This document shows, one piece after another, positions 8,636-16,869 of a stretch of DNA of 64,000 nucleotides; position 1 is the stretch's first letter, and every line of letters starts with the position of its first letter. The notes below the pieces were generated by a model. The model searched no databases, had not been told where the DNA came from, and was given only the letters and a program-made list of their open reading frames with translations. The stretch is taken from the NCBI GenBank assembly GCA_036501515.1, contig DASYAD010000395.1, forward strand, positions 5,152-69,151, in the 5' to 3' direction. Source of the DNA: Trebonia sp036501515. GTDB lineage: Bacteria > Actinomycetota > Actinomycetes > Streptosporangiales > Streptosporangiaceae. The translations under genes were made by a program, and so were the position numbers.

Positions 8636-9717
8636 ACGCTGAGCACGCAGATCTCGAGGCACGGTTCGCCGCTCCGCGGGAACGTGACCTGCCTCCCGGC
8701 CGACGCGAGCTGCACAGGGAGATCCTCATGAACCACATGCTGACCGAGAGCGGGCAGGCGCCGGCCAGGCAGCGCCGTCCGAGCCGCCGGATGCTGGCCA
8801 TCGGCGGCACGGCAGGCATCGGGATCGCCGCCGCCGCGGTGACGGTGGCGGTGGCGCTGACGCTGACGGCCACGTCGGCGTCCCGGCCTTCGGGGGCATC
8901 GGCCCACCAGCTGGCTGGCGGCCCCACCGCGGCGCAGCCGGCCACGGCCGCGGCCGGCTCGCCGCTCGTACTGCTCGCGGACCGCATCTCGGCCGGCGCG
9001 CACAAGCAGCCGGGGGACGCGACGCTGATCTTCCGCAGCACGACATCGACCGATGGGCAGGCCTCAGGCAGCGGCTTTGACCTGTACACCGACAAGGGCC
9101 CGTACTACTGGGCGCCCGCCGAGAGCGGCCTTCCCGCGCAGATCGCCGCGCACCACAACCTCGGCGACGGCCTGTTCACCCGCGAGATAGCGGCGGCCGA
9201 GTACGCCGTCGACGGCAACCTCGCGACCGCCAGGGAGCGGATGGCGTTCGCGCCCGATCCCGCGAACGCGGGAAAGTCGGTGGCCGCCCAGATGTCCCCG
9301 GCCCTGCTCAAGGCGAAGGCCCGGCTCCTCGGCGTAAAGCCGGCGCCCGGGCAGTCGCTGGCCGCCGCCTACGACAAGGCGTTCACCGACAGCTGGGTCT
9401 GGGGCGACGCCACCGACGCGCTCGAAGCCGGGGCAGGCAATCCCCAGGTCCGGGCCGGCGTCCTCCGCCTGCTCTCGACGGTGTCGGGTGTCGTCGTCAC
9501 CCACGGCACCCTCGACGGGCAGCCCGCGCTCGTGGTGAGCGACGTGACACCGGGCGCCAACGGCAACGGCAAGTCGGAAGCGACGATGACGCTCGACGCC
9601 AGCACCGGGATCCCGCTCAAGTACACCGACGGTCAGGTCGGGCAGGCACCTGATTCCACGACCACGTACCAGGTCACCCGGGTGACGGTGGCCGGCATCG
9701 CGGCCGGCAAGTTGTAA
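8632..9717 (+). CDS. Membrane-anchored sigma-factor partner (CU044_5270-like)
   Basis: A 361-residue protein with a cytoplasmic N-terminus of about 55 residues, one membrane helix (from MLAIGGTAGIGIAAAAVTVAVAL) and a secreted domain of about 270 residues rich in Ala, Gly and Thr. No zinc-binding anti-sigma HxxxCxxC motif is visible. The organisation, and the ATGA coupling to the sigma gene, match the CU044_5270-type proteins found downstream of actinobacterial ECF factors. An anti-sigma or sensor role is inferred from context only. The opposite strand is open for 654 bp as a run-on of the MFS gene. Confidence 0.75.
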   Translation: MNAEHADLEARFAAPRERDLPPGRRELHREILMNHMLTESGQAPARQRRPSRRMLAIGGTAGIGIAAAAVTVAVALTLTATSASRPSGASAHQLAGGPTAAQPATAAAGSPLVLLADRISAGAHKQPGDATLIFRSTTSTDGQASGSGFDLYTDKGPYYWAPAESGLPAQIAAHHNLGDGLFTREIAAAEYAVDGNLATARERMAFAPDPANAGKSVAAQMSPALLKAKARLLGVKPAPGQSLAAAYDKAFTDSWVWGDATDALEAGAGNPQVRAGVLRLLSTVSGVVVTHGTLDGQPALVVSDVTPGANGNGKSEATMTLDASTGIPLKYTDGQVGQAPDSTTTYQVTRVTVAGIAAGKL

Positions 9718-11007
9718 GTCAGTTGGTTCCGCCACGGGCGGGGAGGCCCTCTCCGGCAGTGACGGGGAGGTGCTCCTCCCCGTCACCGTGCGTTCCGGGG
9801 TCGCGACGGCGAGCAGGCAGGCAGCGGCAAGCACGCCGCCGGCCAGCGCGAACGCCGCCTGGTACGACGCGCTGTCCACGAGCAAGCCTGCTATGACCGG
9901 CCCGGTCACCGTGCCGGCGTCGCCGGCCATCTGGAAGAACGCGACCAGGATGCCGTCTTGGCGGGCTTGGGTGCTGAGCAGGTCGCCTAGCATCGCCGAC
10001 GGCGCGACGTCGAGCAGTCCCGAGCCGGCGCCGGCCACCGCGAGCGCGCCCAGGTAGGCCCACAGACCGGGCAGCACGGCGAGCAGCAGCAGGCCGGCCG
10101 CCGAGAGCGCGCAGCCCGCCACCATGACTGGCCGCCGCCCGAGCGTGTCCGCGACCCGGCCGGCGGGCAGCAGCGCCGCCCCGTTCAGGGCCGCGAACAC
10201 CAGGAGCCCGATGCCCGTCCAGGTCGCTGAGCGGTGCAAGGAGTCGCGGACGAACAGCGGGATGATGGCGGTGCGGACGCCGAGCACGGCGAACCCGTCG
10301 GCGAAGGCCACCGCTGCGACCGCCCGGTAGGCACGGCTGCGCAGTGCCCCGGCCAGCGCGCCCAGGCTCTCCCGCGGGCTGGCCGCCGCCCGCTGACTCG
10401 CCGGAGACGCCGTCGGCTTGAACGCGGCCGCGGCGATGACCGCCGGAACCGCGAGCAGCGCGCCGTACAGGAAGAAGGGCGCGCGCAGCGACCAGGCAGC
10501 GACCACCCCGCCAAGCGCCGGGCCGGTGATCCCGCCGAGCAGGAAACCGCCGGTGTACAGGCCGCTGGCCCGGCCCCGCTGGCTGTTCGGCACGCTCGCC
10601 AGCAGCAGTGCCTGGGCGCTGACGGAGAACATGGCCGACCCGAGTCCGCCTACGCCGCGCAGCACCAGCAACTGGGCGAACGACTGCGAAAAGCCCGCGA
10701 GCACGCTGCTGGCCGCGACGACGGCGATGCCGGCCGCCATCACCCGCCGTGAGCCGAATCGGTCCACCAGCCGGCCGGCCGGCATCGCGAACGCGACCCG
10801 CATCAGCGCGAACGCGCTGATTACGGTGGCGGCAGCGGCGACGCTGACACCGAACTGGCGGGCAAAGGCGGGGATGCCCGGCGCCACGATCCCGTAGCCG
10901 AGCGCCACGGTGAACGACACCGCCGACAAGATCGCCACCTCGCGCGGCAGGCCGGCGAACGGGCCGCGCCCCGTTTTCGTGACGGCTGAAACGGGTGCAG
11001 TCGTCAT
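9064..11007 (-). CDS. MFS drug-type transporter with run-on C-terminus
   Basis: The N-terminal ~415 residues are an ordinary 12-helix MFS exporter. They include AFAMPAGRLVDRFGSRRVM (motif A), GRASGLYTGGFLLGGITGPALGG (motif C-like), VADTLGRRPVM and repeated hydrophobic helices ending at ACLLAVATPERTVTG. No stop occurs where relatives end (about 9760). The frame continues 654 bp antisense to the sigma-partner gene, adding about 215 charged, low-complexity residues until TGA at 9064. A stop lies one frame over at 9719, so a late frameshift may have removed the native end. The start overlaps the stop of the DUF1707 gene (ATGA). Confidence 0.8.
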   Translation of the reverse strand: MTTAPVSAVTKTGRGPFAGLPREVAILSAVSFTVALGYGIVAPGIPAFARQFGVSVAAAATVISAFALMRVAFAMPAGRLVDRFGSRRVMAAGIAVVAASSVLAGFSQSFAQLLVLRGVGGLGSAMFSVSAQALLLASVPNSQRGRASGLYTGGFLLGGITGPALGGVVAAWSLRAPFFLYGALLAVPAVIAAAAFKPTASPASQRAAASPRESLGALAGALRSRAYRAVAAVAFADGFAVLGVRTAIIPLFVRDSLHRSATWTGIGLLVFAALNGAALLPAGRVADTLGRRPVMVAGCALSAAGLLLLAVLPGLWAYLGALAVAGAGSGLLDVAPSAMLGDLLSTQARQDGILVAFFQMAGDAGTVTGPVIAGLLVDSASYQAAFALAGGVLAAACLLAVATPERTVTGRSTSPSLPERASPPVAEPTDLQLAGRDAGHRHPGDLVRGRGIRCLPDLTVGVLERDPGAGVERHRRFRLAVAVGARCHVAHHERGLPVEGAVGDDDTRHRREQAEDAGPDLGIACPGFERVGGVAPDPAVGERLVVGGGQRLPGRRLYAEEPGLRLEQGRGHLGGHRLSRVRGIGRERHPLPGGREVAVDGVLGRRYLAGEQAVAEVVVRGDLRGKAALGGRPVVRALVGVQVKAAA

Positions 11008-11306
11008 GCCGTCGCGGTGCGCCTGGCAATGACCCGCGCGAGCCAGCGCCGTGACCGTTCACCACGAGGTGGCAGGCGCGGGACGGTCCGGTGGGCCGGC
11101 AGCCGGTCGAACGGACCGCGGACAGGCAGGTCGGCGGTCAGCGCGAGCAGTTCCCAGAAATCCCGCGAGACGATGGCCTGCCCTACCCGCTGCTCGAACT
11201 CGTCCCTGGTCAGCCTGCCCTCGATGAACGATTCCTGGAGGTTCGCAACGGCACGGTCGCGGTCGGCCACCGAGGCCGGCATGCGTGCCCGGCGGACGGC
11301 TGCCAT
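11004..11306 (-). CDS. DUF1707 (SHOCT-like) domain protein
   Basis: A 100-residue protein whose N-terminal half is the DUF1707 signature: ASVADRDRAVANLQESFIEG, RLTRDEFEQRVGQAIVSRDFWELLALTADLP. The C-terminal half is basic. DUF1707 is an actinobacterial domain of unknown function, usually at the N-terminus of small membrane or regulatory proteins. It lies directly upstream of, and overlaps by 4 bp, the MFS transporter, so the two form an operon. The ATG has GGGGGTGG upstream. Confidence 0.82.
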   Translation of the reverse strand: MAAVRRARMPASVADRDRAVANLQESFIEGRLTRDEFEQRVGQAIVSRDFWELLALTADLPVRGPFDRLPAHRTVPRLPPRGERSRRWLARVIARRTATA

Positions 11307-11369
11307 GATCCACCCCCAGCCTGGACATAACCGGCCTTCGGCGCGGCCCGGCCATTCAGAGCATAAGCG

Positions 11370-11630
11370 CTACGGGCAGACCCGGGTGGCCGCGGTTAAC
11401 GGCCTGCGCTTGGCGGATGCGGCAGCCGCCGCTTCCGAGGACCACTTGATCTCTAGCTCGAGCTCCGTATCGCCGTCTTTGATCTCGATTTCGAACTCAA
11501 AGGTTACTTTTTTCGATACATCGAACTCTAGCTTCTCGCCTCCGTGCTTAAGCTCGAACTCCGCACCAGCGCCGAACTCGGGCGGAAGGCTACCGTCAGC
11601 TACGAATGATGACCGTCGTCGGGCGCGGAC
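11370..11630 (-). pseudogene. Amphi-Trp domain remnant without a start codon
   Basis: On the minus strand this frame encodes FELKHGGEKLEFDVSKKV, then FEFEIEIKDGDTELELEIKW, a close match to the C-terminal half of the amphi-Trp domain (alternating acidic/hydrophobic strands ending in Trp). The frame ends at TAG (11370-11372). Going upstream there is no ATG, GTG or TTG before an in-frame TGA near 11629, and the usual N-terminal helix is absent. The codons are AT-richer than their neighbours. I read it as a 5'-truncated gene; a sequencing frameshift is possible. Confidence 0.5.
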
Positions 11631-11746
11631 GCCTCACCCGCCCCGAGTGAGCCCGCGGTCGAGCGGTTCAGGTCCAGAGCAGCCGCACTAGCTTGCCGCA
11701 AATGACTATTCTGGCCGCAAATACCGTCTTTTACCGGAGGCCTTGC

Positions 11747-11768
11747 GTTCAACTTTTATTAACCTTAA
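11747..11768 (+). promoter_or_regulatory. Candidate PHO box upstream of acid phosphatase
   Basis: Two adjacent 11-nt units, GTTCAACTTTT and ATTAACCTTAA, resemble the 11-nt direct repeats (GTTCACC plus four loose bases) bound by PhoP in Streptomyces. A third weaker unit, GTAAAGATTTA, follows. The box sits in an AT-rich patch about 110 bp before a secreted phosphatase. A possible promoter, TTAAGT-17nt-TAGTGA, overlaps its right side. Confidence 0.5.
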
Positions 11769-11875
11769 GTAAAGATTTAGGCCACGCTAGTGACGGGATG
11801 GCACGGGTGCGTCATACATGTCTGAGGCCGGCGTGAATACCGACGCCGGGCTGATTCCCGTCAGGAGGGCATAGC

Positions 11876-12778
11876 ATGACTAAATCCCCGGCAGACACCA
11901 GCGCCGCGGTCCCGGGTGAACGCGGCCGGCTGCGCCGTTCCGCGCCTCTCATCGCCGGGTCGCTGATCGCGGCGGCTGGCCTGGCTTTCGGGTCGGTAAG
12001 CGTGGCCAGCGCGCAGGCGGCCCGCCACTCGCCGCCGCCGTCGATCGCGCAGCAAGCCGCCAAGGTCAAGGCGCAGGACGCCTACACGCCGGCCGACGGG
12101 AACGCGGAACTGAACGTCAACGTGCTCGAGGACCAGGTAGAGCACTATTACGGGTCCGCCAGCGAAACCTTCCCCGGTGTCGGCGCGGTGACGGTGGCGT
12201 CCAGCACGAGCAACTACGCCAGGCAGATGAAGCAGATCGCGGCGGGGGCCGAGGCGTACCTCGCGCAAGCCGCCAGTCGCTACCACGGCCCGGGCAAGCC
12301 CGCCGTCGTCTTCGACATCGACGACACGCTGCTCAGCACCTACGACTACACCCTGGCCGAGCAGTTCGGCTACGACTCCGCCACCAACCAGGTCTGGATC
12401 GACGACGCGGCGTTCCCCGCGGTCTTCTACATGCCGCAGCTGGTCACCTTCGCCGCCAAGCACGGATACGCGGTCTTCTATATCACCGGCCGGCCGCAGT
12501 CCCAGACCGCGGCCACAATCAAGGACCTGACCAGCGCTGGGTACGCGGCGCCCGCGGCCGGGCACCTGTTCCTCAAGCCGTCGGCGCCGCCTGCTTACCT
12601 GCACTGCGCCGCCGCGCCGGCCTGCACCACGACCGAGTACAAGTCAGGCACCCGCAAGTACATCTCCAGCCTCGGCTACACGATCGTCGCCGACTTCGGC
12701 GACCAGTACAGCGACCTGCTCGGCGGCGACGCCGGGCACCAGGTCAAGCTGCCGAACCCGATGTACTACATCCCCTGA
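11876..12778 (+). CDS. Secreted HAD-family acid phosphatase (subfamily IIIB)
   Basis: A 300-residue exported phosphatase. A basic N-terminus and hydrophobic stretch (IAGSLIAAAGLAFGSVSVASAQA) form a signal peptide with a cleavage site near AQA. The HAD core follows: VVFDIDDTLLSTYDY (nucleophile Asp near residue 147), VFYITGRP (motif II), the GTRKYIS lysine, and ADFGDQYSDL (motif III/IV acids). This matches the acid phosphatase group PF03767, which releases phosphate from organic esters outside the membrane. CAGGAGG precedes the ATG. The candidate PHO box upstream supports phosphate control. A strong terminator follows. Confidence 0.9.
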   Translation: MTKSPADTSAAVPGERGRLRRSAPLIAGSLIAAAGLAFGSVSVASAQAARHSPPPSIAQQAAKVKAQDAYTPADGNAELNVNVLEDQVEHYYGSASETFPGVGAVTVASSTSNYARQMKQIAAGAEAYLAQAASRYHGPGKPAVVFDIDDTLLSTYDYTLAEQFGYDSATNQVWIDDAAFPAVFYMPQLVTFAAKHGYAVFYITGRPQSQTAATIKDLTSAGYAAPAAGHLFLKPSAPPAYLHCAAAPACTTTEYKSGTRKYISSLGYTIVADFGDQYSDLLGGDAGHQVKLPNPMYYIP

Positions 12779-12801
12779 CGATCAGGCAGCGGGAGCACGG
12801 C

Positions 12802-12834
12802 AACGGGCCGCCGGGGCTAAGCCGGCGGCCCGTT
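12802..12834. terminator. Bidirectional hairpin terminator
   Basis: A perfect 13-bp stem AACGGGCCGCCGG / CCGGCGGCCCGTT with a 7-nt loop lies between the convergent phosphatase and aroA genes, and can serve both. Confidence 0.8.
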
Positions 12835-12872
12835 GTTCGTTCCCGGCCGCAGGGCGGCAGCGCCGTCGCCGG

Positions 12873-14111
12873 TTATCCGTTCCACTCGTCCCGCAGCGAG
12901 GTCAGGGCGTCATGGAAACCGGGGAAGGTCTTCTTGACGCATCCCGGGTCGTCGAGGGTGATGCCCGGCGTCTTGAGTCCGGTGATGCTGAAGCTCATGG
13001 CGATCCGGTGGTCGCCGTGACAGGCGACACGGGCGGGGCCAGGCTCTGCGGGCTGAATCTCGATCCAGTCCCGGCCGGTGCGGACGGGCACGCCCATCGC
13101 GGTCAGGTTCTGCGCGCACGCCTCCAGCCGGTCGCATTCCTTGACCCGGGTGTTGTAGACGTCCTCGATCCGGACCGGCCCGTCGGCGAACGGGGCGATC
13201 GCGGCGAGGGTCGGCACCGTGTCGGAGATGTCGCGCATGTTGACCGTCACGCCGTGCAGCCGGCCGCGGGGGCCGGCGACCGTCACCGAGTCACCGCTCA
13301 GCTGGACGGAGGCACCCATCTGCCGGAGGACCTCGGTGAACTTCAGGTCGCCTTGCAACGAGGCTGAGCCGAGCCCGGGAACGGTGACGCTGTGCCCGGT
13401 CAGAGCGGCGGCGGCCAGGAAGTAGCTGGCGGTGGAGGCGTCCGGTTCGATCAGGTAGTCGGTGGCCGTGTAGTCCTGCGACGGCACCTGGAAGGTGCTG
13501 CCCTCACGGCAGACCCCGACGCCGAAGCGTTCCATCATCGCCAGCGTGATCTCGACGTAAGGCGCCGAGACCAGGTCGGTGACGGTGATGTCGAGCCCCT
13601 TGGCGGTCAGCGGGCCGAGCAGCAGCAGCGCGGTCAGGAACTGGGAGGACAGTCCCGCGTCGAGGGTGACATCCCCGCCGGCGATCCCGTTCGCGCGGAT
13701 GGTGAGCGGGTGATGGCCTTCCGCGCCCTCGTGGGTCAGTTCGACGCCGAGATCGCGCAGCGCCTGGGTCAGCGGGCCCAGGGGGCGGCGGCGCATCTGC
13801 TGGGAGGCGTCGAAATGGAAGACCCCGTGCCCGGCCGCGGCCAGTGCGGGCAGGAAACGCGCCGTGGTGGCTCCGTCGCGGCAGTAGACCGCGGCCTCGC
13901 TGGCCGGCGGACCTGCTGGCTGGCCGTCGACCGTCCAGGCGTCCTGTTCTTGCGCGACGCGGTAGCCGAGCGCCCGGAGTCCTTCGACGAAACCCGCCGA
14001 ATCGTCCGAGTACAGCGGGTACCTCAGCACGGTGGTGCCCTGCGCGGCGGCGGCCAGGAACAGCGCCCGGGCGGTGATCGACTTCGACCCTGGGATCCTC
14101 ACGACGGTCAT
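12873..14111 (-). CDS. aroA: EPSP synthase (3-phosphoshikimate 1-carboxyvinyltransferase)
   Basis: A 412-residue enzyme of the shikimate pathway. It joins PEP to shikimate-3-phosphate in the cytoplasm. Conserved residues are present: PGSKSITARA (Lys/Ser/Arg), DAGLSSQFLTALLL, PDASTASYFLAAAAL, DISDTVPTLA (catalytic Asp), YNTRVKECDRL (Glu/Arg), GDHRIAMSFSI and CVKKTFPGFH. The PEP loop reads RDGATTARFL instead of the usual GNAGTAMRPL, placing Ala where E. coli has Gly96. The start overlaps the stop of the zinc-ribbon gene by 4 bp. It may be a second, specialised aroA, as no other shikimate gene is near. Confidence 0.92.
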   Translation of the reverse strand: MTVVRIPGSKSITARALFLAAAAQGTTVLRYPLYSDDSAGFVEGLRALGYRVAQEQDAWTVDGQPAGPPASEAAVYCRDGATTARFLPALAAAGHGVFHFDASQQMRRRPLGPLTQALRDLGVELTHEGAEGHHPLTIRANGIAGGDVTLDAGLSSQFLTALLLLGPLTAKGLDITVTDLVSAPYVEITLAMMERFGVGVCREGSTFQVPSQDYTATDYLIEPDASTASYFLAAAALTGHSVTVPGLGSASLQGDLKFTEVLRQMGASVQLSGDSVTVAGPRGRLHGVTVNMRDISDTVPTLAAIAPFADGPVRIEDVYNTRVKECDRLEACAQNLTAMGVPVRTGRDWIEIQPAEPGPARVACHGDHRIAMSFSITGLKTPGITLDDPGCVKKTFPGFHDALTSLRDEWNG

Positions 14112-14743
14112 GCCGTTGAGCCTACGGTCCCGCCGGCCAGGTCGGCGGCGACGGCGAGGAACCGGGTGCAGCGGGCGAACGTCTCCCCGATGTCACGTCC
14201 GGCGAGGCGCGCCTGGTAGGCGCGGTACCTGCTCAGCTCCCACTGCTGCGCGCGGGGCGGGAGCTCTTCGAGCTCAGGCTCTGGCAGCGGCTGCCATGTC
14301 CAGCCGGCCGCGCTGTCGTCGCCGTCGGCTCGGCGGACCAATTCGGCCGGGTCGACGGAACTGCCCAGCTGGTTGCGGACGTAGCGCAGGCCCTCCAGGG
14401 TCTCCTCGGTCTCCTCCCGCCGCCTGGCCTCGCTGGCCAGCGCTTTTTCGTAGTCGCGGGGGTGATAGCGGACCAGGGTGGCGTCGACGAGGGTCACCCA
14501 CCACACGGTCTCCCCGACAGCGGCCCCCAAACGGGCCGGGTTCCAGCTATCCGCCGCCCCGAGCCTTTCCGCCGCTTCGGTCATCGCCGTGACTGACCAG
14601 TCGATCGCGACCGCGGGGGCCGCGGCGACCCCGGCGTGCTCGCGGTTCCACGCCATCCGGCAACGGGCCGAGCAGAACCGGGCGTGCTCGCGCATCGGCG
14701 TGAACGGCGTCCCGCACTGCGCGCACTTCCGGTACTCGGCCAC
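14108..14743 (-). CDS. Zinc-ribbon protein of unknown function upstream of aroA
   Basis: A 211-residue protein beginning MAEYRKCAQCGTPFTPMREHARFCSARCRMAWN, a CxxC...CxxxC treble-clef zinc finger of about 25 residues. The rest is mostly helical and hydrophilic (EKALASEARRREETEETLEGL), with no catalytic motif I recognise. The stop overlaps the aroA start (ATGA), so the two are coupled. Association with aroA suggests a regulatory or accessory role, but that is only context. Confidence 0.72.
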   Translation of the reverse strand: MAEYRKCAQCGTPFTPMREHARFCSARCRMAWNREHAGVAAAPAVAIDWSVTAMTEAAERLGAADSWNPARLGAAVGETVWWVTLVDATLVRYHPRDYEKALASEARRREETEETLEGLRYVRNQLGSSVDPAELVRRADGDDSAAGWTWQPLPEPELEELPPRAQQWELSRYRAYQARLAGRDIGETFARCTRFLAVAADLAGGTVGSTA

Positions 14744-14819
14744 CGCTCGATGCTACGCGAGGCGGGACATCTCGCCCAGTTGCGCAGGTGACGCGTGCTT
14801 CGCCCGAAAGACATGTTTC

Positions 14820-14841
14820 GTTCATTTTCTGTTCATGTACA
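14820..14841 (+). promoter_or_regulatory. Candidate PHO box upstream of PHS transporter
   Basis: Two head-to-tail 11-nt units, GTTCATTTTCT and GTTCATGTACA, share an identical GTTCA at exact 11-nt spacing, the hallmark of actinobacterial PHO boxes. It lies in an AT-rich patch about 95 bp before the start of a phosphate-type MFS transporter. Confidence 0.6.
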
Positions 14842-14935
14842 GGTCGGCGGAGTGTTTCCATACCCCCGTACCGTGCGGAAGGCGGGGACATGCGGGTACC
14901 CGGCCGGCGCGGCGCGTCTGGCAGTCACACGGAAC

Positions 14936-16327
14936 ATGAACGGAATGCCAGTGTCCGAGACGCGGTCTCCAGCCCTGACCGGACCAGCCGACGAGACGGC
15001 GCTGGCGGGCCTGCGCAGGCGTGCCCTGCTGGTTTCCGGCATGGGGTTCTTCACCGACGCCTACGACTTGTTCGTGATCGGCATCGTGTCGACCCTGCTG
15101 AAGAGCCAGTGGCACCTCGGCACGAACCAGGTCGCGCTGCTCAACGCGGTCATGCTGGGGGCGGCGTTCCTCGGCGCGCTGGTCTTCGGCCGGCTGGCCG
15201 ACGTGATCGGGCGCACCCGGGTGTACTGGATGTCCGCCGCGCTGATGGTGGTGGCCGCGGTCGGCTCGGCGTTTTCCCCGTCGCTGATCGTGCTGGTCGT
15301 GTTCCGGTTCCTGCTTGGCTTCGGCGTGGGCGGCGATTACCCGGTCAGCGCCGTGCTGATGAGCGAGTATGCCCACCGCGCGAACCGCGGCCGCATGGTC
15401 GCCCTGGTCTTCTCCGCCCAGGCGGTCGGCCTGGTCGTCGGCCCGCTGCTCGCCCTGGCGCTCCTCGGCGGCGGAGCCGGCCCGGCGCTGACCTGGCGCC
15501 TGCTGCTTGGCCTGGGCGCGATCCCCGCGGCCGCCGCTGTCTGGTTGCGCAGGAAGATGCCAGAGCCGCCTCGTTTTCAGGGCAGCGCCGCCAGCCGCCC
15601 CCAGCACGGCAGCGCCGCGGCGGCCCCGGTCACGGGACTGCGGGCGTTCGCGGCCAGTCGCAGGCTTCTGGTCCTCCTGGCCGGCACCGCTGGCTGCTGG
15701 TTCCTGCTTGACTACGCCTACTACGGCAACACGATCTCCACCCCGCAGATCATCACGCTCATCACGCCGCACGCCTCCCAGACCACGACGATCGCGATCC
15801 AGCTGGCGATCTTCACGGTTGCCGCGGTCCCGGGCTACCTGCTCGCCATCGCGCGGATGGACAGGTTCGGCCACCGCAGGCTCCAGCTGGCCGGTTTCAT
15901 CATGATGGGCGCCTGCTTCGCCGTGATCGGCCTGGTCCCTGGCATGACGACGGCGGTCGCCCCGTTCCTGATCGCCTACGGGATCAGCTACTTCTTCACC
16001 GAGTTCGGCCCCAACGTGACGACGTTCGTGCTGCCCGGTGAGCTGTTCCCCACCCGGGTCCGCGCGACCGGGCACGGCATCTCGGCCGGCGTCGGCAAGC
16101 TCGGCGCGTTCATCGGCGTCTTCCTGTTCCCGGTCCTGCAAAGTTCCCTCGGGCTGCGCGGCACCCTGCTGCTCACCGCCGGCGTCTCGGTCCTGGGCGC
16201 GCTGCTTACCCTCGTCCTGCCCGAGCCGGCCGGCCGCAGCCTCGAAGAGATCTCCGGTGAGCACGACGTCATCGCCGCCGCCGAAGAGGTCGTCCACGCC
16301 ACCGGGGAACCGTCCCGCGCCGCCTGA
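14936..16327 (+). CDS. MFS transporter, PHS (phosphate:H+ symporter)-like
   Basis: A protein of about 463 residues with 12 predicted helices. GMGFFTDAYDLFVIGIVSTLL in helix 1 is the PHS signature (Asp-x-Tyr-Asp), followed by FGRLADVIGRTRVYW, FGVGGDYPVSAVLMSEYAHRANRG and TEFGPNVTTFVLPGELFPTRVRATGHG. The family takes up inorganic phosphate with protons. ATG 14936 (MNGMPVSETRSP) is chosen because the upstream part of the open frame is not conserved-looking and overlaps the candidate PHO box; ATG 14945 is also possible. It appears monocistronic and divergent from the zinc-ribbon/aroA pair. Confidence 0.85.
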   Translation: MNGMPVSETRSPALTGPADETALAGLRRRALLVSGMGFFTDAYDLFVIGIVSTLLKSQWHLGTNQVALLNAVMLGAAFLGALVFGRLADVIGRTRVYWMSAALMVVAAVGSAFSPSLIVLVVFRFLLGFGVGGDYPVSAVLMSEYAHRANRGRMVALVFSAQAVGLVVGPLLALALLGGGAGPALTWRLLLGLGAIPAAAAVWLRRKMPEPPRFQGSAASRPQHGSAAAAPVTGLRAFAASRRLLVLLAGTAGCWFLLDYAYYGNTISTPQIITLITPHASQTTTIAIQLAIFTVAAVPGYLLAIARMDRFGHRRLQLAGFIMMGACFAVIGLVPGMTTAVAPFLIAYGISYFFTEFGPNVTTFVLPGELFPTRVRATGHGISAGVGKLGAFIGVFLFPVLQSSLGLRGTLLLTAGVSVLGALLTLVLPEPAGRSLEEISGEHDVIAAAEEVVHATGEPSRAA

Positions 16328-16366
16328 TACCGCGCCCGCTCCGCCCGGTGTGCACCGGGTATGGAG

Positions 16367-16660
16367 TCATGCTGACTTCGGCTCATCCCAGATACGCACC
16401 TGCAGGACCGCCACGTAGCTGTCCGGCTGGACGGCTTCTACGGTGGCCCAGGCGAGCTGGCCCTGCGTCGTGCGGAAGCGGAAAGCGTCGCCTGTCTCCA
16501 GCCCTGCCGCCGCTTCGTAGGCGCCGTCGGTCGAAGCCGGGCTCGTGTAGTCGGCGCACAGGGCGTACGCGGAGTCCGGGCTGGCACCGGGCGGGTAGGC
16601 GTACATGCCGTCAGACGCGCGGATCACGTCTGACATCACCTCGCCCGCGTCGTGGTACAA
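16367..16660 (-). CDS. Small hypothetical protein
   Basis: A 97-residue acidic protein (internal ATG at MSDVIRASDG) with no family I recognise. Its C-terminal half (FRFRTTQGQLAWATVEAVQ, then VAVLQVRIWD) could be a small beta barrel. It overlaps the 3' end of the broken DUF4276 gene in another frame. Its codon use suits a real gene, but it could be the C-terminal remnant of a larger protein joined here by the rearrangement described at 16636-17380. Confidence 0.45.
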   Translation of the reverse strand: MYHDAGEVMSDVIRASDGMYAYPPGASPDSAYALCADYTSPASTDGAYEAAAGLETGDAFRFRTTQGQLAWATVEAVQPDSYVAVLQVRIWDEPKSA

Positions 16661-16869
16661 ATCGAAGCCGCCGGTGAGTCCGATTTGACCCGCTCGATTC
16701 CACCAGTGATCGTGATCTTCCCTCGGGGTATGCGCATGGGAGTTGGTGTGAGCAGACTTGGCACGCCGATTTCAGCCGCGATCCGGTGCAATAGCTTCGG
16801 GAGAGCAGGCACTTCACCGTCGCCCTCGACGATCGAGGCCACAGTGGTCGGGGCCCATGCGGCGCTCAC
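16636..16869 (-). pseudogene. DUF4276 protein, C-terminally truncated
   Basis: The first ~57 residues are a clear DUF4276 N-terminus: VASIVEGDGEVPALPKLLHRIA, then MRIPRGKITITGGIERV. Members are about 200 residues, have a TOPRIM-like fold and accompany AAA ATPases in defence-type gene pairs. Here the sequence degenerates after GGIERV and stops at residue 77. The ATG overlaps the stop of the ATPase fragment by 4 bp, preserving the original operon junction. Confidence 0.65.

Noticed and set aside
9105..9626. Short minus-strand open frames under the sigma-partner gene
   Set aside because: They are antisense to a well-supported coding sequence and show no family features; only the long MFS run-on is worth noting.
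14788..14935. Longer start (14795) for the PHS transporter
   Set aside because: The extra 47 codons span the PHO-box-like repeats and AT-rich promoter sequence and do not resemble the family's N-terminus.
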